The position numbers and the translations under genes are program-made. From Todiramphus chloris collaris (lineage: Eukaryota > Chordata > Aves > Coraciiformes > Alcedinidae), in assembly GCA_025345505.1 (NCBI GenBank), contig JANVCC010000185.1, forward strand, positions 267,757 through 331,756: a stretch of 64,000 bases of DNA, given 5' to 3'. Below, in pieces: positions 12,126 through 24,560 of the stretch. Each line of letters opens with the position of its first letter. The stretch's first letter is position 1. Under the pieces are notes generated by a model. It searched no databases, was not told the origin of the DNA, and saw only the letters and a program-made list of their open reading frames with translations.

Positions 12126-14990
12126 GTAAGTAATATCCTGGAACCGCTACCATGCATCCTGTTTCTTAAATGCTGGAAAACATGATGCCTAAGCGTACTT
12201 GGTACAGCCTGTGCACACACTGAGAGCAGATTAGGAAGATTTTTTTCTGTAACTTCCTGAGAAATTGTTCTCTCCCTCAGTAAGTTTTTTACAAGTATCT
12301 TGGATGGAACTTTTAGGATTTTTCAAGGTTCTTGAGACTGTTAATAATACTGCACAGGGCCTCAGGGAATGAGCAAGATGATCTAACAGGTTGTTTCCAT
12401 CTCTTATTTCTGTGTGTCTTTGATTTAAGGATTTTCTGCATTTATTGGCTGCTGCTTCTCTTGGCCACTTTATACACTGTCTAGTGATTTTTACCAATCG
12501 TAGGTAATGGCAGAGGCTACTTGAAATACCATGTTGCCATAGAAACACAATAGCATCTAGTTGGGTCTAACCTCTCTCTCTCTCCTGTATCAGCCCTCAT
12601 GGGAAGCAGAAATTCAGGCTTTAAAACTTAATCAATTTGATGTTAAGTTTTAGAAGTGATTTTCTTTTGGTTGCCTGGGTTTCCTGTTGGATGTTCTCAT
12701 GAGATTTAATTATTTACACTACTAATACTATATTAAAATTACAGCAACTAATTATTAGTACCAGTAACACTGTAGTTACCAGAGCCATCCTATCTCCCAT
12801 TATTACTCCTATTGTTATTGTTTGCTCAAAAGACCAATTCGATTTCTGTTTGTCATCTACTGATGTAGCCATAGAGGAAAACTTCTGGCATAATGCAGGA
12901 GATGTGAACCCAGAGAGACCTGGGCGAGACTCTCAGGGACCAGTGGGGCTCATGAATCCTGCGTAGGAATGTGCCTCTCGGCCAGGGGCCCGGCGCTCCA
13001 GTGCCTGCTTGGCTCCATTACACTGAATCACATTTCTTGCCTTTGCAGATGCTAGTCATAATTGCTTCCCAGCCCCCTGCAACCTCTGCTTAGCACACAG
13101 TGCTGTGGCTACATATTCGGAGATGTATGACTCAGGACTGTTTTTCCCACTTTTACCGATGGTGTTCAGATTCCTGTTACTTTCCTGGGGAAGTGCTGGC
13201 CACCACACGGGTTGCAGCCTGACACAGGCCCTGTATCAATTCCTTGTCTTGATTCAGTGATCACTTTTGCCTGTAGAATTATTTCTCCTCTTACTCCTGT
13301 TTAAAAATGGCAATATCTTCTGGTCACTAGGGAAGTAAAGCACCTTTATAATAAAAGTGATGGGGAGTGCTGTTCCTATGGTACTTGTCTCAGGCAATAT
13401 AACTTCATAATTGGGTACACAGAGAACTGTAATTTCAGGTAATCTTTAATAATTTGCAGCTTCAAGGAATCCATGGGAACCAGAGCTTTTTGTTGTATTC
13501 AGTCCTTGTGAATTGTGATGCTTGGATCAGTTTACTGATGTTGCACACCCTAGTGAGCACACATTCTGGCATCAAAGAGCAGGCTAGTGCTGTGATATTT
13601 CAGAGTGGAAAAACCCCCATACCACTATTGTTTGAAATAGCCATTACTGATTGCAGAGAGATGCCAAAGGTCTATGCTGAGTTAAGTTCTGCATCATTAA
13701 GAGCTGAGCAGGTCCAGGCCCGTGGAAGACTGTGTACTAAGAAAGGCAGGTTACTGGAGCTGCCTGCTGCTTACATGTTCTACAGTGACTGCTGCTGACA
13801 GATAAGGATGGAGAAGGAAAAAATTATAGAGCATTTGCAGTATGAATGGCTTCTGGCAAACAGAATACTGTGTCTCGGCTCACTCAGGGATGACATCAGA
13901 CCCTGCAACCCCTTCCCTGTACTGGTCTATGGGAATAGGAAATCTTCATGCATTTCACCTAAGACTTGGCTTTTACAGAATTTGCTTAATCTTTAGGCCA
14001 GTAGTTCCTCGCAGTGAGTGACAAAGTTATCTTTGGTTAAAGGAATTCAGTGAGGAATAGCCCTCTGAGAATGGTTCGTGCTGCAAAAGCTTAGTTTCAC
14101 CAGGACTAGATTAGGAAAATTCAGATGCAACTATAGGGCCCCTGTCTCCTGCGTTCCCTTGATCATATCAGGCTATAATGTTTCAATACAAAATACAGAA
14201 TCAGTATCTCTAAAGCTTTAGGAAGTGATTTTAAAATGAAAATGGAACATAATCATCTGTCTCTAAGTATAGAGACAGCTGTCTACATTTGAGGAGGGTC
14301 TTAAGTAGTAACTTCTGCATAGCAAGGACTCCTGACGTTTAGCTCTAGACCGACAGCTCACAGAGGTTACCTGTGCCTTTCCAGGATGGACCTGTACACA
14401 GCCAGTGAGAAGAGGGCTGATGGTTTCAACATGATCAGAAGCTAATTGATCATGCTGCCTCTTTAGTGGGAGTGCTGGGAATGTGCTACTGTGTCTGAGA
14501 AAGGCACAGAGCCCAGGGACCTACCGTGAAGTGTTAGTGCTGAGCTTTGCTGACAGTCTCATTTCTGTAACAGAATTTTGTTTTTTTCTTTGTAAAAAGG
14601 GTGTCCTTGGTCTTTTTAAACTGAGTTTGCCTCTGTAAAATGTGTATGTAGTTCTGGAGCTTGCAGTTCATCTGCCCCCTCTACGCTTTTATGTTTCTTT
14701 GAGAGCCCCTGTTACTTTACTCTTCCCTTCCCTCTCTTGACGAACGTGTTTCTGATCTGTACCAGCCCATAGGAAAGCCCAGAGAGGAGAAACTCTTGGC
14801 TCTCTTTCCATAAACTGGTAAACCTCTTCCTGAGACTTCACAACCCTTTGGAAGCACACAAAGTACATTTCATACTTTCCAGGTACAGTGCATGAAAATT
14901 CTGCTAAGTAAACACTATAAAGTAGGTTTTGAGAAAATATTAGTCACCATTATGCAATTCCAAAACCACAAATAAAGTGCTAGTATATTT
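12126..14990. other. Non-coding stretch
   Basis: AT-leaning with a small GC-richer patch at about 12905-13020. An open frame of 114 codons at 13454-13798 (plus) ends CTKKGRLLELPAAY.. and has no recognised family. Nothing else seen. Confidence 0.4.
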
Positions 14991-14993
14991 TGG

Positions 14994-15660
14994 TTTATTG
15001 GTTGTGACTGCAAATACTATGTACACAAAAGAAACCTTTGAAAACCAACCAGCATACAGTTGTACGCGTTTTACTCTTACAAGGCAATTTGTCTAGTAAT
15101 CTCAGTGTTGATTTTTTTCATCTGGTATACACAGCTGATCCACCAGTGTTTTCTGTAATCCATCTGAAACATCCATGAGGTGACTTTTTCCTTAGCTCAT
15201 TCTCCATTTTTAAAAAAGTCTTACCTGCCCTTCATTTTTGTCTTTGCTATTAAACATAGAGAAAATGATGCTTTCATACACTTTTTGCTTTGAAGATTTC
15301 ACAGTAAGCACAAGCAATGTGAACTCCGTTAAAAAAATGTACAAAGTATCTAAAGTCTAATTTTTCAGGCCTTTCAGAGCTGCATCTGTTTAAACACGTT
15401 ACTTACATGTATGTGTATAGTACAGGAAGCTGGAGTGCTTTTCACAACTGCCTGGAGTTGTATCTTTTTTATTCTTCTTTCTCAAAACAATTTTAAATCT
15501 ACAAGAAAGGTCAAAAGAGGTCACAATTCCTGACCCAATGCTGAACTGAGGTTGCCTGTAACGTCTTTTTGATGCTCCGACCAGGGTCACTGAACTGGAG
15601 GTTATTATTGGCTCCCTGTGTCTATGAGGCACAGCCTATCCCAAACAATTTTTAAATTAC
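14994..15660 (-). other. Possible minus-strand 3' exon and UTR
   Basis: On the minus strand an open frame runs from 15632 to 15399 (77 codons, basic, with the word RKKNKK). About 400 bp beyond its stop lies an AATAAA (plus-strand TTTATT at 14994-14999). The intervening AT-rich DNA would suit a 3' UTR. The acceptor above the frame is weak, and a plus-strand AATAAA also lies at 14971-14976, so polyadenylation signals here may be chance. No protein family recognised. Confidence 0.12.
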
Positions 15661-16785
15661 CACTGGCGTGAGACTGTCAGGAAGGATAGTAGCTGGGAAT
15701 GTCTAGACACTGCCGCCAAGACAAGCTCCCCTATAGTGGAGACACCGTGCACCGAGGGGGGTCAGTGAGAGGGGCCGGTGAAACTGCCCCTGGACCCCCA
15801 GGCTGAAAGACAAAACTCCCATCATGTGCCCTGCAATTTGCTCCAGGGGTTTAGCCAAAGAATTTAAGATAAGGAAATCTATAGGCCTTACAACGGGGAG
15901 AATTTTTAACTGCTTTATTGCTTTCCATAGATTCTAAAGCCAGCTGTCTGCTTTTATGAGCTCTTTAAATCACACATCACAATCTCTCTCTGCTTCACTC
16001 ACACTAAACTGTCTCTGAATTTATACTGATTCTTCTTGACTTCATTCTTTAGAAATCAACACTGAGGTATGATTTTGAGGTTTTATCAAAGAATTCTCAT
16101 CCTTCTGTGAAGCTACAGCACTTTCCAGTGCAGGTCAGCTGTCTTCTGGTGTGTAAGGCACAGAGAGGTCACAGGAGTCTTTAAAGGGTCTTTTTCCTGT
16201 TCATCACCCTGTTTAAGCAGAACTGCTAGGGAAACAAGAGATTAAATCCACTTCCTAAACTTTCCAGCCCAGTGTCTGTTTTTTTCACCCTGGGTTTCAT
16301 TGGGTTTCTTTAGGCAATTTCATCCAGAATGTGCTGGCAACTTACTAAATAATGATATATCAAAAGTTATTAATAGCATAATTCACACATTAATAAACAC
16401 TATATTATGTGTAATAAAAATACCGTTGTTTTGAATTTTATACTGAAAGATATTTTCTACAGAAAAAAATGCCCTGATCAGTCAGGTTAAGTTAGTATTT
16501 AAACTTTCATCCAGATTTGAAATAAATCTGAAAAAAAAAATTTAAACAGAAATTATTAATTTTAATTACATTTTGAGAAGCTACTGTTTATTATTAAAAG
16601 CTCTGCCTTCTGACAGATAGTTAAGGGATACGGTGTCTGTAACAATTAAGCTGCAGAGTGTGGAGGTATCTGCCATGATGCTGCTGTTAGTAAAGAGCTG
16701 CTAAAAGCTGTCTTGAGCTGTAGCTGCATTTGGAAAATTGCTGATGTGATGCTACACACAAGGACTTTCAACTTTTATCATACTA
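15661..16785. other. Non-coding stretch
   Basis: A short GC-richer patch at about 15710-15830 contains a G6 run and several CpGs; the rest is very AT-rich. No gene, repeat family or RNA recognised. Confidence 0.4.
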
Positions 16786-16789
16786 CACT

Positions 16790-17245
16790 AAATAAAAAAT
16801 GCTGCACAAGTGCATCTGCCTGAATCTGCCACCTGCAGCTTCTTCCAGGGATATGGTCTCACCTGGAACCTGCTCGTGTGCGCCCCAGCCCTTGTGCAGG
16901 GGGTGAGGCACCTGCCTGGGGCATTTTTTAGGTTGGTCTGATGGGTGCATTGAACAACCCCAGCCTGGCGGGGCCTCTTGTTGGCATCCCCAGCATGTTC
17001 CCCTGGCAGCCCAAGCAGCAGGGATACACATGCTTGACCCCTCAATCTTACTTGGGGTGGTTTTCTCTCCATCAGGGACCATGGACGAGGGATGAAGCAC
17101 TGGCCTGGGTTCCCAGTACTGGCGGCGGGTGCCCAGCTGCCCCGGGCACCAGGCTGGCACGGGAGGCAGCACCTTTCCCCAAGCAGAGGCTGGGGCCGAG
17201 GTGTGCTGGGCTCCCCTCTGGGGGAGCGGGCAAGCTATGGATTTG
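16790..17245. other. GC-rich patch in AT-rich surroundings
   Basis: C+G content rises sharply here and falls again after about 17245. Overlapping open frames of 70-130 codons occur on both strands, which is what GC-rich DNA gives by chance. CpGs are concentrated at 17090-17230 (for example TGGCGGCGGG). I do not recognise a gene, and the patch is not dense enough in CpG to call an island with confidence. Confidence 0.4.
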
Positions 17246-20200
17246 CATTGTGACTGCTGAATGTAAAAAAGTCCTCACAAAGTCCCACGTGTTTCTCTGA
17301 AGACAGGTGGGTGTTTATTATTTTCTTAAGGAAAAGCAAAATTGTTTAAAAACTGAAGTTCTTTCCCTTATGCCCCTTGTTAAGACTCACCATTTTCCAC
17401 AGCGGCAATTTGCCTGCTCTTTCACTTGCCACCACGCCGCCCCCGCTTTACAGTATGTTTGGGAACAAGTGGGAAAAAGATTTTTACATTCACCTGTTTC
17501 CCAATGTTTGAGTTCTTAAACCCCCACTTCACTTGTATTTATACTGTAAGAGATAACATATAGCACCTAACACAGCAGAGTCCAGACTCCTCGTTACCTG
17601 AGCCGCAGCGTAGTTGCTCACTCGGCAAACTTTGACACAGAGCAGCAAGGACATCAGTTTCCTTAAAATGGAAAAGTAACTTTGTTTAGCACCTATTACA
17701 GAGTTCACTCACTCACTGAGTAGAACATCAGTGCTCTGTCACCGAGCAGAAAACAGCCTAATACAGTCAAGGCCAAATTTGCAGTATAAATTAATTTACA
17801 TTTCAGTTGTTAACTTATGTGGAATTTAATAACAAAAGAAAAATAGCCCAAAGAGAAGATACTACACATGCTAATAAGCTTTTTTTTTTTTTTTTAAAAA
17901 TCCAAAACAGTGTCATGAGGGAAATGCCAGTCCTTGCCTTGCTTCCAGTGGTAATTTTTCAGATAAGCAATTAATGCATCCACGCTGAATCCACAGGCTG
18001 ATGATTGAGTATGAATTCATGGAATGAGAGCTGCTTCCACTCACCCACTGGTGCCTTTTAGCCCATCTGGAGCATCATTGAGGGTGTACTGCTGGGAAGT
18101 GGCTCACAGTTGCTAAACTCATTGTAATCCTCAATGGTCACAGGTAAACCTCTGCTTTCGAGGCTGCATTTTCACAGCAAGTGCCAGGGTGCAGCTGTGA
18201 GGCCCCTGGGATGTGTTCCCCAGGGATGTGTTCCCCAGGGTGGTACCCGGCAGCTTTCCCTGCTGTCAGCTGGCTGCTCTTGGGGCAGCACTGGGGAGAG
18301 CAGCGAGGAATAGAGCCAGCTGCAGCCTGGTGATGTTCTGGGAAAGGAGAGCTGTCACACAGATTCTGAGGGCAATTTTTACCTCTTCCTTTTGCTGAAC
18401 TGTATTGGAAAATTAATGCATATAAAGTAATGCACTTCAAATACCCCACATAAGATTAGGTCATTCTATGGGCATGATCATTTTTTGTAACAAGACAGTC
18501 TTGTTTCCCTGTTAGCTTTGTCTATTTTTTACCTGCCTCTTAGCTGATTAGGAAAAGGATGCTTTCATGCCCTCAAAGGGAGTTAGTCAAGAACAGCTGA
18601 AGCAAATTATTTTACACTGTCTGGCTTCAGGAACTGGCCTTTGTCTGCTGGGTTTTTCAGCCCAGGTAGGGCTACAGGTCAGTGTGTCTTGCATCTCTTT
18701 TTCTTAAATCCTGTAATAATTGTGTAATAAACCAGGTTCTTTTTCTAAAGTTGAATTTACCTATGAATAATTCTAATTTAAACTAAACTTCTTTCTCATG
18801 AACTCAAGCACAGCTTTTTGTGGCAGCAGATCCCATTTCAGAGGATGCAAGAAAAATCAGTCTGCTTCCCTTAAGGCAAATGTTTGCAGAGAAGTATGTT
18901 GCTTAGCTATGACCTGCCTATTACTGCTTCAACCTGTTAAAATTGGGATGTAAGTGCATGTGAAAAGAAGGAGTATTTTGTGACTGCCTTCCTCACCCTG
19001 ACAGGTTATCTCTGGTCTACCCGATCTGGGCTGGGCCCACACATCCCTGACTGCTTGCACTGGGGGCTGGTCACCTGCTGCCACCTCAGACTTTCTTGAA
19101 TTTTATAGGTAAACCAAGTGACAACTGATGGTTGGACTAACTGACCCAGCATGCTTTTAGAAATGGAGGGGTGGGCCACTGAGTATGTGAAGGGGCAGGG
19201 TTTAACTTGTGCTTAACCAGCTGGGAGAACTGATATACAGGATAATTCAGTCAGCAAAGCAGCCAAGAATGAAGTGGGGCAAGAGCTCAGCCAAGAACAA
19301 AGATTTCCCTGAGGTCCCAGAAGCATTAACCCATGAGTGATGTGAATTATGTAATCTGTGACAGTCCTGCTAGTTTTGCTGAATGTATGACACCTGCATA
19401 TGGCATAAAAATGTATTTTCACAGAAAAGGTAAGTTAGTATTGCATGTAGATGATGTCAAAATTTGTGAGCAGAAAAGCAGAAAATATATTTAAAGGATA
19501 TGCTTGCCTTTTAGGAATACTCTTCTGGATATTCCAACCTGCAAAATGCTGTTGAATGCTAAAATGCAGCAGCTGAATGTCTAATTCAAAAGAGACAATT
19601 TAGAATGACAAAAGAAATCGTATTAGCCACAAAAAATATGAATGGAAAACACATACAGAAATATGCTCACCAGAAATCAGTCAATAAAATATCCCAGTAT
19701 CTCTGGACTTTGCTCACTCTATCATTATGACTCTATTTCCACAGTCATGCTTCTTGCAACTCTCTGCTATAGACCTTTCTAGCTGTTAAGTATTAAGAAG
19801 TGTGTTTTGAAGAAACTTTGGCTGTTAAAACAAGTTAACTCCCACTGTACACCAGAGTTAGAGAAGCCCAAGAAATAAAATTATTGCTGTTACAGAATAG
19901 TGTGCATCAAGTCACTGATTTTCATCCAGTTGGTGGGAACACCTGAAAAACTGAGATGTCAAGTCTGTTTTTCTGTTTTCGGGGCAGTTTTTTCTAATTC
20001 CCCACCTGTCATTTTTCCCTGTACAAAACCTTCCCTTTTACATGTGCAGCACCCAGAAGGGTTAACTCTTCCCAGTTTTCTCACTTCCAAAGAGCACAGC
20101 AAAACATTTGAGGCAAAAGCACAAGAACTGTTACTCTCTGTGGCACACAGATACTTCCAGTTTCAAGAGCAGAATAACTTTCCCCAACAGAGCTGTTGCG

Positions 20201-20600
20201 GCACTTGAACTAATTTACTAAACACCAAGGTCCCTGCCTCGCAACCCCCATGCCAGCAGCATGGTGTGCGGTGCTGTGCTTCTCTGAAGGTGTTTCCCTA
20301 CAAGTCACATCTCAGGTAATGCTCAGTAGTTCCTGCCAATGTTTCTAATGAGGCTGCAGAGCAAATAGTTCCTCCATCCATGAGCAGTGCAACATTACAC
20401 TGAGCCTTTCATGCCGTGGCAGTCACAGGCAGACTCCTCAGCTGTATCAGTCCACAGTAAAGTTTGCTGTATCCCTCCCTGTTCTGGAAAATCTCATTTA
20501 CAGCTAGCAAGGTAACTTGAGAATAAAAAAAGTACAATGAACCAGCATGAAGAAACTCACCAAGAAAGAGAGAGATTAGTTTAATGAACTAAGCTTTTAC
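17246..20600. other. Non-coding stretch with simple repeats
   Basis: Mostly AT-rich. A 16-base T run lies at 17880-17895 and a two-unit 15-bp repeat at 18209-18238. Frames of about 100 codons near 18138-18449 overlap that repeat and are not supported as genes. Confidence 0.4.
18209..18238. repeat. Two-unit tandem repeat, 15 bp
   Basis: The unit GGATGTGTTCCCCAG is present twice head to tail without mismatch, followed by GG. It is a minimal minisatellite seed. No function inferred. Confidence 0.85.
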
Positions 20601-23400
20601 ATCCCAGCTGTGGCAGGCATTAAAATATTTTTTAAAATTGCTGCACAAAACCTGAAAAGAGGCACCATTCAGGAGGAGGTCATTCCTGCCATCACAAGGG
20701 AGGTGCTCTCAGGTGTGTGGAGGAAAGGCTGGATTTGCCCTGGTGTTGTTGAGGAGTCAGGAGTGCTGTTCCTGTGGGGCTCAGCTCCAGGATGCTGGTA
20801 GGATCCGTAGCATGACTGCTGTGTCTGACCTGTTGGTAAGCTCGTGGAGAGATACAGAGAGTTAAATATTTTGCTCGATTCTTCTCATCTTGTCTTTTCC
20901 TGGATACACATGTGGGGTGTAGGAGTGAACTCTTTGTGTGGATGCAAAGAGAAGCCTGTGCTTTGCTTTGTTTTGCTTTGCTTTGTGGAAGCCTCATCTC
21001 AGACAGAACATCAAGACCAGGAGCCAGGGATGAGCACTGAGATTGCTCAGAGGCAAGAGAAGATGCAGGAATCACAGGGGCTGCTTAGCCTGTGGGAGAG
21101 AAAAATATCTTCACCTTACTCATACATTCGGAGTCAGTAAAATTGAAGGCAAGAAATTTGAGTAAAAGTGACTTCTTTTTAAAAACTATATTATTAGCTC
21201 ATGAACTCAGTGACAACAGAAGATCCTGGGGCTATTTGAGGAGTCAGAAGAAGATTTGAAAGATGTGTGGATAACAAGAACATCCAGAACACGAGAAGTG
21301 ATACATACCTCCTCCTTGGGCCATAGATCAGACTTTCTTCTGGGAGGTGGGAAGAAACTTCTCTGTGGGAAAGTGCTGAGGGGCTTCTCTGTACCAAGTG
21401 CAATGGCTGGTGTTGAACGTGGCAACCGCTGACCCCGCTCAGTCGGGGAATTTTTATCTACCTATGACAAACACCTCAAAACTCCCTAGTAAGGCACATT
21501 ATTTGTGGAGCTAGGGAAAAAAAAAACTGTTCTTTTTTTTTTTTTCAGTTAAAAAGCACCCCTATCTACAACAGATGAGGTAAAGGAGCTTGCGATTATC
21601 TGCCCCAGAGCCGAGCCCTGCCCTGCCAGCTGTGGCGCTGCCTTTTCTCCTGCCTCTTTCAGTCTCCTTTTTTTTTCTTTCTTTTCCCCGTCTAGGTTTC
21701 CACATTCTTGTTTATAAAGGGGCTTACCGTGTCTCTGATTTGATGCATGAACAATATGCTTGATGAGATGTATGTGCATATATTCTCTTTCTTGAATGCT
21801 GTATGCGCTGATTTGTGTTATCTCCTGGGGAAAAGTCTCAGTGTTATGGATAGCTTAGAAACTCCTTGTGGAAGTTGCAAAATAATCGTAGCAAGTAAGA
21901 GAAAATGAGAGTTTTTCTATAGGTTTCTCAGTCACAGGAACACCATAGTTTTAGCGATGTAATACACAGCTAGAAGCATAAAGTTGCAGAATTTTGAAAA
22001 TAATACCAGATTCTTATAATGAACATAGGAAATAAAATGATAATACCAGTTTGTGAAAGATCAATTGTCTTTTAAAATACGACTTTGGGAAGACTTTCAC
22101 GATTAGGTCTTATGTCTTGTGTATGAAATCTCTTGCTGAATGTGTGCACTGGTACAAAAAGTTCTCTCTCTATATAGGCTACAAAGTAAATATCTTCTCT
22201 TGCCTAAACGGATCAACAGCAAAACATTCTTGTTGCAATGATAATTTAAAAATAGGGTATTTTCAAGGAAGCAAATTTTTATACTGTATAGCACTGCCAT
22301 AGTGTAGTTTCACATATCTTTGTTAGACTTCTGTATTCTGCTTTTGACTTTTTTAAGTACTTCAGTGATTGATGATATTTTATATCTTATGAAAAAAAAT
22401 TAAGGTTTCAAATAAATTATTTTAATTCTTTAAATCATAAGAGTAATTTCTGTTGTTATGCTGATCATTAAAAAAGGCTATCAGGAATTTGCTACAAATC
22501 TAACCCGTACAAACTGTATTGAGTGTGAGTTAAGAAACATGTCCTATTAATAGCATGTTTAATAAAAAGAGCCTCAAGATTCTTCCTTTGCATGACTATC
22601 AAATCTATTTACACTTAAGATTTTAATTTCAAGTCTAATACATATTTCAAAAGAATTTGTATTTACTGATCTTCATAGTAAGTTGTGCTCAGTTTTAACT
22701 TGTATAATACATTTTAAAACAAGAAGGTGACAAGAATCTTGTGAGATCAAATGTTGACTAAATGTTCCAAAATTAGACAATTCTCCTAAATTATTAGGGG
22801 TGGGAAGTGTCAGACTCTTGCCCTCTTACCCTCGTTCAAACTTAGATGATAGAGGCTGCTTTCAGCATGTAATAGAAATGCATCTGGGAAAATTAATTCA
22901 AAAAGTCTCTGAAACTGGGTAAGCTATTTTGACACCTAATTGTTCAAGAGCAAGAATTGCTAATATAAATTAGGATAGTAAATGAAAGGGTTTTGTCACA
23001 GTTTCTTGTCATGTTGATATTCCAAACAGGAACGCTCACACTGCATGGTATAGAAAGATTGCTTTTTAAATAACCCTTCTTTTAACTTTTTGCCTCTAAC
23101 CATCTGTGATTGTGTGTGTCTACCTATATGACTCATCTTAAATTACACTGCATTTACTCAGAGAAGATTTTAAGCTCTGAGAAGATGAATTTGATTAAAC
23201 TTGTGTTTTCTAAAATACTGTACAAACAAAAAACCACTTTGAGAAGTAATATGTAAAAAGAAAACCAATGAACTAAATATGCTATTCTTCCCTTCAAAGT
23301 AATTTTTTTCTTTTCACTCATCTCTTTAAGATACATTCAAATGTATTTTGAATTAAAGCAGATTCTGTGGTTGATTACTTTCCATTAAAGAGTAAACTTC
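20601..23400. other. Non-coding stretch, AT-rich toward the right
   Basis: Contains a TTTGC pentanucleotide array (20961-20985) and a 13-T run (21533-21545). That T run ends in CAG and is followed 31 bp later by a GTAAAG donor-like word, which is too short to call as an exon. From 22000 onward the sequence is strongly AT-rich with no open frames of note. Confidence 0.4.
20961..20985. repeat. (CTTTG)n microsatellite
   Basis: Five copies of CTTTG, one with a T for C change (TTTTG). Simple sequence, no function inferred. Confidence 0.85.
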
Positions 23401-24560
23401 AGCAGATAATATATTTTTTTAAATTCATCTCTTTATCAGTGCTGTAGTTTAGCACAGTCACATTCTGATTAGACAATTTTCAGAACATTCAGCTTCTAAA
23501 GTCTCAGCATTTAAAAATATATACATAGCGTATTTAATTTCTAAAAATGAAAATAATCTCATATATCGATTTATTTGGGGGTGTGGGGTGTGGGTGGAGA
23601 GCAATAATATAGACACAATTTCAGCACTAAAGATTTTTACAGCTATGGTTTTTATTGTGCTTTAGTATCTCAAACAAGATATATGAAGCGTCTATTTTGT
23701 CTCTCAGTGTTCAATCTGAATTTAATATTAATTCCTATTGAATCAGATCCTTCAAAGAATGTAATAAGCTGAATCTCTTGTTAATTTTAATATGGGTGAA
23801 CTTAATTTTTCAGTGTACAAAGGAGCTTATGATAAGTAGTTGTGAACTTAAATAAAAAACCCCGGGAGCAATATTTATGAAGAAATGTGGCCAAATGCAT
23901 TTAAAATGCAAAATATGTAGGACATTGCTAACCAGTAAATCCTTTTCTATTCTCTGGTTAGCTACAGCAGCTGGTGATTTTTCAGTTTACAGGTACAGTA
24001 TCAGCAGCATAGCGTTTATTTTGTGACAAAGGAATATAAGTTGCCTTGGAGATTTTTAATTAACTCTTCTCCTGTAGCCTGTAGCCTCCTTATCATTTCA
24101 GTAGTTATTTAAGCTTCACATCAGATTTTGGATATTGTTCTTCAGAAATGTCTTCTTAATCTCCCCAAATTAGCATTTCAGCAAAACAATGTTTACATAA
24201 TGCACCATTCATTCAATTTTTTTAAAGGTACAGTTAGTATCTACAACTATTATCTCAGCCTTGAAAAGCAGAGTAATCCTAAAGAGCAGAACCTGTATGA
24301 ATTCTGCAGCTAAAACAAATTAATATTCTTATTCTGAACAAGAGAAGTCATGCTGATTACTCTCCTACCTTCAATCAGACTATGATACTTCTTAATGACT
24401 TTTTATGATTTGTTCTTGTCAATAAATTAAGGTGATTAGATAATTTTTTGAGGAATTGGGATTACTCAGCTAATTTATTTAATGCAGTATTATTCATTTA
24501 GCAAATAAATTTACCTTGCAGAATCTACTTAACTTGTGCATTGCCGTTTGGAATGGCTAA
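23400..24560. promoter_or_regulatory. AT-rich block resembling conserved non-coding DNA
   Basis: Very low CpG, few simple repeats, and many homeodomain-like TAATTA, TTAAT and ATTTGCAT-like words (for example AAATGCATTTAAAATGC near 23895 and TTTTTAATTAACTC near 24053). This texture is typical of deeply conserved enhancers in vertebrate gene deserts. The call rests on texture alone. No coding frame exceeds about 60 codons here. Confidence 0.22.

Noticed and set aside
16790-17245. Coding exon in the GC-rich patch
   Set aside because: Both strands are open over similar lengths and no family or splice pair was recognised.
21549-21579. 31-bp micro-exon after a T13 CAG acceptor
   Set aside because: Too short to judge, weak donor, and the T run is probably simple sequence.
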